This document shows, one piece after another, positions 37,001 through 47,967 of a stretch of 64,000 bases of DNA. The notes beneath the pieces were generated by a model. It was given only the letters and a program-made list of their open reading frames with translations. It made no database searches and had not been told where the DNA came from. Position 1 is the stretch's first letter. Each line of letters starts with the position of its first letter. The position numbers and the translations under genes were made by a program. This DNA is from Lichtheimia corymbifera B2541 (lineage: Eukaryota; Mucoromycota; Mucoromycetes; Mucorales; Lichtheimiaceae): the NCBI GenBank assembly GCA_000697475.1, contig JNEU01001091.1:1-64000 (forward strand), in the 5' to 3' direction.

Positions 37001-37342
37001 TGAACCACGTGATTGGGTGGATATGAACGATGCATCAACATTATCCAGGTCTGTGCTCAACGCTGATAGCTGTGGACTTGACAATGCCAACGAGTTTTGC
37101 CGTACGTTCGCAATCTTCTTGTTGATCTATCGATTCCCACTGTCAATGGAACGGTTTATTTGACACTGAATAGTAGCACATACCTTGTTCACCTGTCGTT
37201 CTGATAAAAGGATGCTAGTGCGATTGGAGCTGGATGAGGCGCGTCGTTGATCAGCACCTGCCGTTGTAATGGCGCGATGAGCTGGCGACTGAGGAGGCGA
37301 TCGGCGTACTGAATGGCTTCGTTGTCGTGACATTGCTGCCAT
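34080..37342 (-). CDS. Gamma-tubulin complex component 2 (GCP2/Spc97)
   Basis: Ten exons, 37342-37184, 37126-36994, 36927-36887, 36835-36752, 36693-36549, 36491-36038, 35972-35547, 35484-35392, 35341-34471 and 34418-34080, give 914 residues, typical of GCP2. The N-terminus is Arg/Ser-rich and disordered. The GRIP1 domain begins around residue 115 (QEYAVIEDLLFVLMGINGTY). It continues with VRDLVDKILPLATYYMSISA and SVPYFEILHSWIYRGKIIDPY. GRIP2 contains LTLDYTVTFPLSLVISRKAL, TKYQLLFRHLLYLKHVE and DFLDTCLKECMLTNAKLLRV. GCP2 pairs with GCP3 in the gamma-tubulin small complex that nucleates microtubules at spindle pole bodies. GCP2 is preferred over GCP3 from the RKALTKYQLLFRHL and FLDTCLKECMLTN segments. 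No frame defects are seen. Confidence 0.95.
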
Positions 37343-38141
37343 GCTGTTTCTCGATCAAGCAGAGAGTGCGGTTAAGGGGTTGAAGAGGAATGAGGAAAGA
37401 GAGTGAGAGAGGAAGAAAGGGAAGAGAGAAGAGGTGTGTGCGGGGCTCTGTGACGTTTTCCATCTTCAGCATGAATGTCCCACCAGCAGCTTATTTTGTA
37501 TGCATACAATGCTTTTGCATAATAAATGGTATCCTATCATATACGAACATGGCTCTTGTCTTTTTTATATCATTTGAATGAAACAAACGTGGTTGACCCA
37601 TTATCGCCTAAGTGACTACAATTTACTTGACTATACCTACTGGATATGTTCTAATCGTTTGATCAACATGGTGGTGGTAGAAGAAGAAGAATTCAAGTCA
37701 TGTCGGCTCATGTTCTCTTTAAGCGTAAATGGGTAGACGATGTGTGGTCGCAAATATAGACGAGTGATCATTGTTTCAAATGTCTCATTGTCATGCATTG
37801 TTGATAATCCAGCAGAATAAAAATGAACTAAGATAGGACAGCGTATTGACTAAGAAGATGTAATTAAAAGCCCAATGTTTATACTGGAAGAATAAATCCT
37901 GATCCTCGTTAATGGACGAGATACCCTTTAAAGGTTTATAAACGTCGATATCAAACGGTGATTGATGCTAGTGTCCCTGTCAGGTACAGCCTTGTTGTTT
38001 CAGAGCGATACAAATGATGATCCGCTTGGCATCCTCTACAGAGCTTTTCAATGCCAAAAATAGCTTCAAGCTGAGCCTCCGCTAGTCCACCAACTCTTTA
38101 CCTTTCTCTTTTTACTACTCTCCTCATTGTATATTTGAATC
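37343..38141. other. Divergent intergenic region (GCP2 / multi-span membrane protein promoters)
   Basis: About 0.8 kb. A purine-rich patch at 37383-37440 on the plus strand is the pyrimidine-rich leader of GCP2 read from its own strand. A CT-rich leader at 38100-38128 precedes the plus-strand gene. No other element is seen. Confidence 0.5.
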
Positions 38142-39308
38142 ATGCCAAGAAGATGTTGCTGTATTATCCCATTACGGGGAGGTGCTGTACTCCTCAGTAT
38201 TATTATCGCGGTACGACTCGAGAAAAACAACGGGATCTCAATTGGTGACGACCGTTATGCTCATGCTTGGTTCTACAATCGACACAGGCCGTTTCAGCAC
38301 TACTAGTTGCTCTGACGTTTACTCATATGAATCGTACGTATATATTATTGGTGTTAGCAGCTTTCTCGAGTCTCATATGCCTATGTACATTGTAGCTATG
38401 GTGATGCATCTTGATGTGGTGCACCCTGTTCTTCCATGGGTGGCTGTCATTATTTATAGTAAGTGCCGATGGATGAAGATATGTTTACTGCACTTTTATA
38501 TGGCTTTCTTTTGACATGGATGAATATTAGTTGTTACCGGGGTGATTGGTATCTATGGTATCCTTGCATCTGCCACGGTAAAAATTAAAAGCGCACGTGA
38601 GGGTGGAACACGAGACCGAGATTTACTCACATGTTATTTACAGGGAAGTCTTGGATTGATGCGTTTATATAAGCTCGTCTTTTGGTTATTCCTCGTGTTT
38701 ATCCTTACCATCTGGGAGGCTGTCGACTTTGTACTTGCACTCGTAAACCGATCCAAAAGCCTGGATGCTTGTAATGAAGCCAACCCGGATCAAGCGGAAG
38801 GTTCCGGCGACCAATCTGTCAGTGTCGGTGATTATAAGGCAACCCTACTTGGTATGCAGCTTGGCAACACATATGGTCTTGCAAATTGTGCACAAGCAGT
38901 ACAAGCCGGTGTGATTGGATTAGCTATCTTGCTCTTTGTTGGCCAATTGACTATGGTAAGTTGAGGGTGGTTCATGGCGAATAATGGGACAAGACACAAC
39001 GAGAGGGAGAGAGAGAGGGGGCGGAGAATCAATTTGGATGGATTTTCAGTAGTGCCCTTCACACTCACTTTTATTTTGCATAGTTTTATTTCGCTACTGT
39101 GGTGGGATCGTACTCCAAAAAGCTGCGTGAACGCCAATATGGCCATCGTATTCGTGATGAGGATTGGTCAGATAACTTGGATGATTTGGGTGCTGCCTAC
39201 CGTGCCGATGCCCAGAATGCCCAGCGGTATCGAATGAACCAGCTCAACAACAACAGCTCAGGGAACAAGTTTACGGCAGGCCTTAAAAAATTCAAGCTAG
39301 GAAAGTGA
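38142..39308 (+). CDS. Multi-span membrane protein of unknown function
   Basis: Six exons, 38142-38210, 38288-38333, 38396-38458, 38531-38577, 38644-38955 and 39084-39308, give 253 residues. The N-terminus MPRRCCCIIPLRGGAVLLS has a triple Cys that could be palmitoylated and runs into the first helix. About four to five hydrophobic segments follow: the N-terminal helix, PVLPWVAVIIYS with IVTGVIGIYGIL, a long one at YKLVFWLFLVFILTIWEAV, and AGVIGLAILLFVGQLTM. The soluble tail is Arg/Asp/Gln-rich (YRADAQNAQRYRMNQ) and ends in a basic FTAGLKKFKLGK. Exons 1-4 are short, and their splicing is supported by frame and hydrophobicity only, so the N-terminal half is less certain than the C-terminal half. 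No family is recognised with confidence. Confidence 0.7.
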
Positions 39309-41813
39309 AATGTAGTATGCAAATAAATAGGCACCATGTACACAAGTAATTCATCTACCTGTAACAAGTTTGTTGATACATAAGAGTCTTTGTGGAACTA
39401 TATCTCAGATATAGCTTGTGGAAAAAAGGCCAACTTTCATGGCTCAGCTAGGAGATCGGCTGTATGGCTTAGGTTAGCATTTACTGCAGCATGTATGTTA
39501 CACGTGGCTGTGGGAGAAATCGTGATGCAAGTCAGTCCAAGAACGGTAGTTTTGACAATCGAGATGCATTGGGTGGGAAAAGTAATCGAATTATGATAAG
39601 TCAGCCTTGGAATGGTATATTGACAACGACTTCGCATTGGATGGGAAGGAAATATAAGCATTTCATTTTGCTAACCGACAATGAACCGGCGGTGATGCGA
39701 GAATTCAAGCTTTCAAGGGTCTTTTGTTTTCGCGTCTCGTGGTTGCACTAAGCGGAGCAGTGTGGGTACAGCCAGTCAGCATTCGGTTGCGGATCTACAT
39801 CCGATGTCGTGCATATACGGTGAATGTTATTGTTTGATCGTTTTGATATTCATCGTGCCAACTAGGTGATTGGGTGGCAAAAGCGGTTATAATCAATGCA
39901 GGGCGTTACGCGAAAGAGGCCTGCAACCACAAGATAGAAAGAAACAACAATGATGCATTAGGATCTTGGGGGAGTGGTGGTGTGGATGACAAGCAAATTC
40001 AGACGAGACAATTTTGCCATCTTTGAATCCTGATATCCGCTATTCCACATACTATTAGTAAGAATTATGAAGCATCTTCAATCATTCATTGGACATGATT
40101 ATCATAAGAGGTTTGCCCTTTTCCTTGTTAGTGAATGCAATATATGCACGACTATCTGAGTAACCATGGGCGGGTGTTTGTGTCCTTTTGATTTCCACCT
40201 CACCCTCCCCCCAAATCCCCCGATTCCTTCAATTGACACCGCATATACAAAAAGAATGAATGGAATAGGAACAGAATGCATTTGACTAAAAAGTTGGGGT
40301 ATATGCGAGAGCGAAAAGAGCCGTAAAGTGAACCAATTTGTGATCCAGATCAACCCTTTAAGGAACATGGATTTCCTATATGCGTGTGAGAGTGAGCTGG
40401 TAGTGACAGTGTAATACACAGTGGGGGAAGAGAAATAGTTTCGAAGTCATGCGATCCCAGAAAAAGTTACAAAGCTCGTTGCGGGCATTATGGAGACTTT
40501 ATTCTTTTTCTGACGAATGTTCATCACATATAAAAGCCTGTTATCCCCCCTGCCTATTTCTTATCCTTGTCACGACCACCTTTTTCCTTAACGGCAAACG
40601 TCTATTGCGACAACAGCGACGAAAACGACATTGACGACGAACGCTCACCCAACTGCCAGCAACATGTGGACGACGTTGCAACGATATTGCTTTGGGATAC
40701 AAGCAGCAGCCACTCATCGCCATCGTCTTTTGAGGCATGTTGTGTCAAAAATGACCGTTCAAATAGGTACATAGTAGTTCGCCGTGTTGATTATCCATGT
40801 TGATAATAAGGATTGATATATATGGCAGTTTCTCACAAAAACGTTGTACTGATTTCGCCATTTCTATTCCATTCTCAATCATAGCGTAAGAAAAAAGATC
40901 ACACGCGTTTGTTTCGGTAATATGTGCCATCAAGAAGCGCATATTATCCATTGGCGGATATATCGCGCGAGCGTGTCATGGGGTCTCTGGCATGCATTTG
41001 GCATACTGGATCCGCGTCTTCTCTCTGGCTGGGTTTCTCGGGTTGATCGGGCTGCTCGGAAAGAACGAGAGGGAAAAAAATAAGGAAGATGGGATGTCAC
41101 AATACGATGCGAGTGTCAAATCCCATCATCATGGTCGTCGGCGTCGCCGCCGTGATTGATGGGAGCATAGAAGAAGGGCGTTCGCACACGCTTGAGAAAT
41201 TGATGAATCGGGCGCGTCGTCAGTTTGCCACCATTTAGGGGGACAAGGCTCCTTTCAATGTTATAGGGCCCGCTGCCTGAGGTACCCAGGTCATGTCGTT
41301 GACGCCATACAATAAAAATAATTTCTTTTTTTTTCTATTCAAATATGTGCCAACTGTGTTTATTCATTTCCATCCAAACATTGTCTTTTCTTGGAGGGTT
41401 TATTTGTGTTTCCACAAACCTGGGTTACAATGGTAGTTATGTACGTGTGTCTTTAAAGAGTAAGATACCCCTGGGCTTTTTTAAGATGATGGGAGTCAAA
41501 CATGTGATTGGCATTACCGGAATAAGTCTGGAAGTATTATGATCGCGTACACCAGCCGGTGAACTATATAGGCGATATAAGTCACATGATCTGCATTAGC
41601 TTATCAACGATTCAATCTTTGGGGATAGCTAATATAGGTGTGTGTGCGTTGAAAAAAGTCAGCACGTTTATTGTCCAAGGCATAAATAATGTGGATATGG
41701 CTATCAATCAATCAATTAAATTGGAGCATAGCCCTGTCATCGGCTAGGAATGGCGGATTCTTCTATGCAACTCAGTGCTTGTCGCATCATTTTCGCTTTG
41801 ATATCGTCCAATA
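39309..41813. other. 2.5-kb gene-poor stretch
   Basis: No gene is assigned. A TATA-like CATATAAAAG near 40529-40538 is followed by open, protein-like sequence to about 40765 in two frames, ending at a possible GTACAT donor. Neither frame gives a coherent product: one lacks an ATG, the other stops soon after a putative second exon. The 40.9-41.3 kb part is GC-richer with runs of short stops. Promoter sequence of the glutaminyl cyclase occupies the right end. Confidence 0.4.
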
Positions 41814-42917
41814 ATGCCGCCGCTTGTATGGCTCATTTTTTGGCTGTTACGGATAGCCCAAGTCTTTGCTTACAAGGAGCTCGCCAATGGAGGATTGGAA
41901 CGTATCGCAGACAAGACTGATCGAGTGGCGAATGAGCTATTAACACCACTGATGGTGCCACGAGTAGCAGGCTCTGCTGGGAATGCCAACGTGCGCAATC
42001 ATATTATCGACCACTTTGAGACGTTGGGCTGGCATGTGGAACTGGACAGCTTTAATGACACTACACCGTTTGGAGACAAGCCATTCACCAATGTGATTGC
42101 GACCAAGAATCCGGATGCACCAAACCGACTTGTCTTAGCAGCTCACTTTGACTCCAAGTACTTTGAGGACTTTGTGTTTATTGGGGCGACCGATTCAGCA
42201 GTGCCATGTGCATTATTGTTGGATATTGCTGAAGTGCTCAACAATAGTATCCCAGCAACCGACAGCACGACAACGCTACAACTTGTATTCTTTGATGGGG
42301 AGGAAGCATTTGTAAAATGGTCTGAGACTGATTCAACGTATGGTGCCCGACACTTGGCTTCATTATGGGAGGCAACGCCAATCGCATCCAAGCCTTACAA
42401 CACAATACACCGCCTCAACAAGCTTAGTGGCATTGATGCTCTTGTGCTATTGGATCTGCTAGGCACGCCTAATCCTTCCATTCCCAACTATTTTCGTGAA
42501 ACGGATACTTTATATCAGCGTCTGCAAAATCTGGAGTCTCGTCTTGCGCATAACAATTTGTTGGAAACGGAATCGACCAAGATCAATGAACCCTTGCATT
42601 CTATATTTGCACCTGATTCTCTACTCACTTTCGATGGAAGAGCCATGTCAGACGATCATATTCCTTTTCTACGTCGTGGTGTCAACATTTTACATTTAAT
42701 CCCACATCCATTTCCTAAAGAATGGCATAATGAGCTGGTAAGTATTATATATGTGCGAGGAGGGGGGGTTTGTTAGGAGACTTCTTTCATGGTCTGACAA
42801 TAATGCTGCATTTAGGATAATGCCGATTGCATTGATCCCCCTGTTGTGCGTAACCTTGCTCGACTTTTCCGTGGTTTTGTATTAGAATATCTTGAACTAG
42901 ACACATCAAAACTATGA
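41814..42917 (+). CDS. Glutaminyl-peptide cyclotransferase-like secreted enzyme
   Basis: Two exons, 41814-42737 and 42816-42917, phase 0, give 341 residues. A hydrophobic N-terminus (LVWLIFWLLRIAQVFA) forms a signal peptide. The rest is an M28-type alpha/beta fold. The single-zinc site and catalytic residues are visible in order: AAHFDSKY, GATDSAVPCALLLD, FFDGEEAF and MSDDHIPFLRRGV. The GATDSAVPCA and DGEEAF motifs are characteristic of glutaminyl cyclases rather than aminopeptidases. The enzyme converts N-terminal Gln or Glu of secreted peptides to pyroglutamate. Length agrees with animal and fungal homologues. No transmembrane anchor is seen besides the leader, so secretion or Golgi lumen is expected. 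Confidence 0.93.
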
Positions 42918-43055
42918 ACAGCAATATATTCATGCTAGTATTTGATAATGTTTGCTTTAATGGGAAAAAGGGAGGGTGATCGAGGGGAGAACAATGGGAT
43001 GTGTGATTGTGTATGTGCATCTGTGTAAAGAAAGAGAACGAAAGAAAGGGTTGAT

Positions 43056-43923
43056 CTAGCAACATCCACCACCTTGCTTGGGTTGAACAGCAGCACCTTG
43101 ACCAACAGTGACAGTCGACTTTGGTTGTTGTTGTTGCATAGTGCTACCAACCTTGTCCTTGATTTGCTTAGCCATCGTCAAGAAAGCTTGTTCGACATTA
43201 GACGAGTCCTTGGCAGAAGTCTCCAAGAATGGTATGCTCAACGAATCGGCAAGTTCCTAGTAGGAGGATTAACAACACAAGAAAGAAGAGGAATCGGCCA
43301 AGATAGGATATTACCTTTGCTTGATCGGTCTCGACCACCTTCTTATCGACCATATCGCTCTTGTTGCCCACCAACAACTTGCTTACACCTTCAGCAGCAT
43401 ATCTTTCAATTTCTTGCATCCATTGCTTGACGTTGTTGAAAGAATCCTGATCCGTCACATCGTAGACAACAATGATACCATGGGCGCCTCGGTAGTAAGA
43501 AGAGGTGATAGTACGGAAACGTTCCTGACCAGCTGTATCCCACTAGAATAATACATACAATAAATAAAGATATGCCATAGTATACAAGCACAAAATGAAC
43601 TTACAATCTGCAACTTGACGGTCTTGCCCTCGAGCTCAATGGTTCTGATTTTCTGCAAGACGTTAGATGAGGAAGTTATAGTAGTAGATGAGAACAGAAT
43701 GGACTTACAAAGTCAACACCAATGGTGGAAATGTAGCTCTCAGTGTACGTGTCATCGGCAAAACGCAGCAACAAACAAGACTTGCCAACACCGGAATCGC
43801 CAATCAGGAGAAGCTTGAAGAGATAGTCGCTAAAGAGGAAGAATGTTTCCGGTTATGGTTGATGTTCATGTATCACGATAGAGGATAGTATCAAAGGTAC
43901 AACACATACTATTCAGAGTTCAT
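43056..43923 (-). CDS. ypt1: Ypt1/Rab1 small GTPase
   Basis: Five exons, 43923-43910, 43829-43709, 43652-43605, 43542-43315 and 43256-43056, give 203 residues. All GTPase boxes are present: GDSGVGKS (15-22), effector region [25 protein letters not shown] and TSAK. The stretch [20 protein letters not shown] followed by SFNNVKQW identifies the Rab1/Ypt1 class. The C-terminus GGGCC is the double-cysteine geranylgeranylation signal. Ypt1 controls ER-to-Golgi traffic and early autophagy. The first coding exon is only 14 bases (four codons and two bases), which makes it easy to miss. A GA-rich tract upstream (about 43940-44010) is the pyrimidine-rich leader on the coding strand. Confidence 0.97.
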
Positions 43924-44221
43924 AGTAAAGGAGAAAAGATAAAAAAAGAGAGAGAGATAGAAAGAGAGAGAATGCGTTGTCTGTAAAGGGTGAAAGAGAG
44001 AGAGAGAAAAGGGTTGGTTCTTGGTTCTCCAACTGCACGACAATATTCCAAATGACCAATTTTAGGGCCCATCCGTCCACTCCTCATATGGCGATTTTGT
44101 ACTACATCACTCGAATGCTCATCGTTCTTAGCACATGATTTGACTGCTGACTACAGAGAGAGGGACATCATATAATGTATTGTAATAGTATATGCACAAT
44201 TGCCTAATCTATAGTATATCT

Positions 44222-45922
44222 CTAATCAATACATATCGTCTCACCGATCGCCGTGGTAATAAAGCGTGTGTCGTCTTGACCAACAATCGATGCATTTTCA
44301 ATTCCAATTTGTTTCCATGCTTCTTTTAGCTGCTTGACAGGCTCCAAATAATGCTCATCCGACATCATGAATGTTCCCCAATGTATTCCCACCGATATCC
44401 TTGGTCGTCCAATATCATAATGGACCTTGACAGCATCGCTTGGACCCATATGCAAATGCTCCATCAGCACTTGAGGTTTAAAGCTTCCAATCGGCATGGC
44501 CGCCAAGCTAAAAGGAGCATAACGTTCACCAATAGCCTTGTATAGTTCCGGTGAATACCCAGTATCTCCACTAATACGATACAGCACGTTAATTTCTCTT
44601 AAAGCTTGCTGATTCATAAGAACATACCAGAAAAAGACGGAATGGGATTTAGTTTTCACTACAAAGCTGCCCCACAATGTAGCATTCTTGTCAAACAATG
44701 TCCTGTGCCCGCTCCAATGCTAGAATTGGGAAAATGTCAAACATGTTTGATAGACAAGGAGTTGCATTATACTCACCATAGCCGGTACACATGCAATCAT
44801 TGTGTCATGGTCACCATTGTGATGTACTTCCTGCCACCAATCCAGCTCAATGACCTATATTACATAGATAACAATGAGCACCTTCATTGTTCCTTTTTCA
44901 TTTTGTACTCACATTTTCGATTCCTCGCTTGACAAACCATTGCCGTAATCCAAGGGGGACATACCATGTCACTGAATTCCCTAGCTTCGATACTACTTGT
45001 TGATCTAAATACCAAGAATCCGTAAGAAACAATCCTATTCCGTCAATATCAAGTCATGTTACCTAAGTGATCAAAGTGGTCGTGTGACACCAATACAATA
45101 TCCAAGTATGGTTGAATCTCTTCCAATGTACAAGGGATGGGTCGTAAGCGTTTTGGACCAAGGTGATCATTGATTGTGCACTGGGTAAACACTGGATCCG
45201 TGAGGATTGTCAAATTCTCGACACGTATTAAGCATGTGGATTGTCTAATGCAATATAACTTATAAGCACTGCAGGAAACTCAAAAGGAAACAGCATCATA
45301 CAGAAACCGTTTGTTTACCCGAGCCATGTAAATGCAACCGGTGGCATTGATGATCGTGATGAGTCGCTTACTCGATTGACATCCACCCAAGACTCTGTCA
45401 ATTTTGCTGAAGGGAACATAATGTCAAAGGATGGCTTGACCACGGGTAACGTTTCATCGAGTTCCTTGTATACCTGGTATAAGTCCCTTTGTTCTCTCTT
45501 TCAACCACCATCCACCTTTTTTCTCACCTTTTCTGACTTGGGTACACCATTCCCTTTGTAACGAAAGAGCCAAAAAAGAGCAGTTTCCCACCATTGTACT
45601 TCACGCCATTCACCAAAGGGGTTGACAAATCTTCCCTCAACCTATTATCATCACTATGAGTCTCGTGTGATATAAGCACATGTAGCTATCACCTCGGTAC
45701 CTTTAAACTTGCATAACGTTGGTCTGCACGTTTCAAATGACGACGTTTCCTAATGTCTCGAAGGCGAACAGCCTCGATGAGATCGGCTTTGTGTGAACTT
45801 TGAAGATAGTAATAGACCAGAGATGACGCGGTGACAGCGACAATGAGAGTTGGGAGGGTATATGGATGGTCGAATGGAATAGGAAAGTTGGCAAACGATA
45901 AGCGCTTATTGTTGACAGGCAT
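44222..45922 (-). CDS. NAPE-PLD / Fmp30-like metallo-beta-lactamase phospholipase
   Basis: Eight exons, 45922-45701, 45641-45528, 45473-45319, 45244-45063, 45004-44913, 44854-44777, 44719-44628 and 44570-44222, give 427 residues. The fold is that of N-acylphosphatidylethanolamine phospholipase D. VEGRFVNPFGEW leads in; FTWLGQSTCLIRVENLTILT begins the beta-lactamase fold. The metal ligands follow: SHDHFDHLD, PAMHWSGHR, FFCGDTGYS and ISVGIHWGTF. An N-terminal membrane helix (LPTLIVAVTASSLVYYYL) is followed by a basic stretch, as in yeast Fmp30, a mitochondrial inner-membrane relative. The likely reaction is hydrolysis of N-acyl-PE to N-acylethanolamine and phosphatidate. The ATG at 45922 was chosen because the upstream in-frame ATG lies in a pyrimidine-rich leader. 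All metal ligands look intact. Confidence 0.9.
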
Positions 45923-47085
45923 AAGAGAGATAAAGAGGTGAAGGGAAAAAGAGGAAGGGAAGAGCGAGAAAGAAGGTGTTTGAAAGGTTTCACTCACTGG
46001 TCACATGCTAAGAAAGAGTGGGGTGCATGATTTGCCAACTGGTGAATAAGCATTTTGCATACGCCTACTACAGTCACCACCCCCCTTCTCCCCACTGCGT
46101 ACCTCCTTGTTTGTGAGACTCTTTTCTTTGTCCGCTGTTTCTTTTGCAATAAAGCGATGCTGTTGATCCTATCAATCATCAGCATGTATCAGAATCGCTG
46201 TGATTGTTGCCCCACACACCTGCCCCAAAGCACCATCTTTTGTCACGCCGACTGCTTAATTTCAATATGAGAGATGAGATATATACTCAGGCTCTTACCC
46301 ATACAGCATTTATTATGTGCTAATAGCACCTTGCACTCAGGTTGTTATTATCGATTATACAAAGTAGTGCTAAGCGTGAATGAAGAAGGATCGTCATGTA
46401 ACCACGCGTTTGATAGATGATATCATTAACCTCGCTATCCATTCTACATTTATCATATTTCTTTCCCCGCTATGACGAGAAAATGGGTACGCCGCATATC
46501 CAAGTTGGCATAATCACGATCATAGTAGTCATGTGCTTAAGGGGTCTTGTTCCTGAATGTTTAGTTCTGTCATGGTGGCTCTTTCATGCAGCCTGTAAAA
46601 TACATACACGCTATGTAGCTCCGCCGCCATCTCACACATATTGGGATTCATATATATCCTACCAATACAAGAAGCTGACAGGTAGATCTTGCCGAACGTG
46701 GATAAAAGATCCAATTAGTGTATGCAGTAATGTGAGCACGTATACCACACAATGTATCCTTGTCATGATTTGTAGAGCTATGGATCGGGATAGCATAAGG
46801 CAAGCTTGAGCTACTACTCACCTCCAAAGATGTTATTTACGGTCGTCATCAACCTGTGAGTCGTTCTTTTTTGTGATCAAAATGCCTCGAATAAAGTCTA
46901 AAAACGCAGCCATCATAGGGGAGAACATAGGATCAATAATGCTAACAGGTCCTTAACGCCACATATTTTCTGAAACTTCAAAAAGGATACTCGTGTGACA
47001 CCGACTTGAAAGGCCAAGCTCCCGTTTTCTCCAATCGGCAGCTGCACCCTTTTTTCTTTCCCATCACACGTTCCATCCGCCTTCT

Positions 47086-47093
47086 TATATAAG
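47086..47093 (+). promoter_or_regulatory. TATA box with pyrimidine-rich leader
   Basis: TATATAAG followed by about 90 bases of T/C-rich leader, the same arrangement seen before recognised genes here (for example at 51006 and 62147). It could drive the small frame at 47187. Confidence 0.4.
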
Positions 47094-47186
47094 CAGCAGT
47101 TATGAAGACAACTACACGTCTACCTTTTAATCAATTTTCACTTTTAAAACTCGCTCCCTTGCATTTGTCATTGCCTGTTTCTTCTT

Positions 47187-47417
47187 ATGAAGCATGGTAC
47201 ATTGTATTGTGTTATACACAATAGCGTCGAAATTGTGACATCTCGGTGGAGTCGCTTGTTTTCTGCAAAATTGTTACATGATGTCATCTGCTTTAATGGG
47301 ATGGATTATGGGAATCAACTGTGCTACTACCGTGCAACACATGCACAGAAATGGTATGAGATTGGTCATCAGTTTGGCTCTATATATCGGTGCATATTTA
47401 CACATAGACGCTTTTAA
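47187..47417 (+). CDS. Possible small protein, 76 residues, unrecognised
   Basis: ATG about 95 bases after a TATA box and directly after a pyrimidine-rich leader. It opens 76 codons, beginning MKHGTLYCVIHNS and ending FTHRRF. A shorter upstream frame starts at 47103, inside the presumed leader. There are no motifs, signal peptide or membrane segment. Its stop lies about 45 bases from the end of the convergent Ser-rich gene. It may equally be a non-coding transcript. Confidence 0.25.
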   Translation: MKHGTLYCVIHNSVEIVTSRWSRLFSAKLLHDVICFNGMDYGNQLCYYRATHAQKWYEIGHQFGSIYRCIFTHRRF

Positions 47418-47460
47418 TAGCGTATAAAAACGAAAAACAACAACGATACCTTGTTGTCAT

Positions 47461-47967
47461 TTATGCGTCTTCTTGTTGTGAATAATGGAGTTGTGGTTCT
47501 TCAGGGTCCCAATCCATTTGCTTGGATGATGATGATGTTAAATCTTGACGCTTGTGCTTTTGATGGTTGTTAAAAGTCTTTTCCTGCAGAGCACTTTTTA
47601 TACGTGGTGATAGTGATTGATGAGTCGTGGTTGTACCAACAATGGAAGGTGTCGAAATAGATTTGGTGACTTCAAGTGAGCTCGGAGAAAGGGAGATCCC
47701 GGCAGCAGCTGTACTACTGACTACGGTTCTTTGTTGTGTGCTACCAGGAGAGCTACTCTGTAGCATTGGCACCATGGATTGTGAGAACAGTGACCATTCA
47801 TGAGCAGATAAATGATGCCCAAAGCGTGACATGACGTGGTTCATGTATTGAGGCGTATTGTGATCCCCATTTTCGATCTGTCGGGATACGCTGGGTAGTT
47901 CATTGTTGTCCAGGCTCCTGCTTTGTCGTGAATGGCTTGATACAGCCTCTTTTTTTGAGCGGCTCAT
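47461..47967 (-). CDS. Ser-rich hypothetical protein
   Basis: A 168-residue frame beginning MSRSKKEAVSSHSRQSRSL. The frame is open further upstream, but that part is Cys/Phe-rich and unlike the rest, so the internal ATG at 47967 is preferred. The protein is rich in Ser, Thr and Gln, with an SP-containing stretch (LSPSSLEVTKSISTPS) and a C-terminal acidic end (DWDPEEPQLHYSQQEDA). One short helix (YMNHVMSRFGHHLSAHEWSL) may fold. No family is recognised. A TATA-like sequence lies upstream near 48070-48080 on the minus strand. It could be one exon of a larger gene. Confidence 0.5.
   Translation of the reverse strand: MSRSKKEAVSSHSRQSRSLDNNELPSVSRQIENGDHNTPQYMNHVMSRFGHHLSAHEWSLFSQSMVPMLQSSSPGSTQQRTVVSSTAAAGISLSPSSLEVTKSISTPSIVGTTTTHQSLSPRIKSALQEKTFNNHQKHKRQDLTSSSSKQMDWDPEEPQLHYSQQEDA

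Larger units (their letters stand above)
45923..47460. other. Gene-poor stretch between NAPE-PLD-like and Ser-rich protein genes
   Basis: The left end is the promoter and leader of the NAPE-PLD-like gene. A 130-codon plus-strand frame at 46417-46809 has no promoter, no splice logic and no recognisable motif. A TATA box at 47086 with a following small frame is listed separately. Confidence 0.45.

Noticed and set aside
40745..40951. 68-codon minus-strand frame with protein-like composition
   Set aside because: It has no neighbouring exon in frame, promoter or family match.
46417..46809. 130-codon plus-strand frame
   Set aside because: Composition is mixed hydrophobic and Cys-rich without motif, and it does not follow a promoter-like leader.
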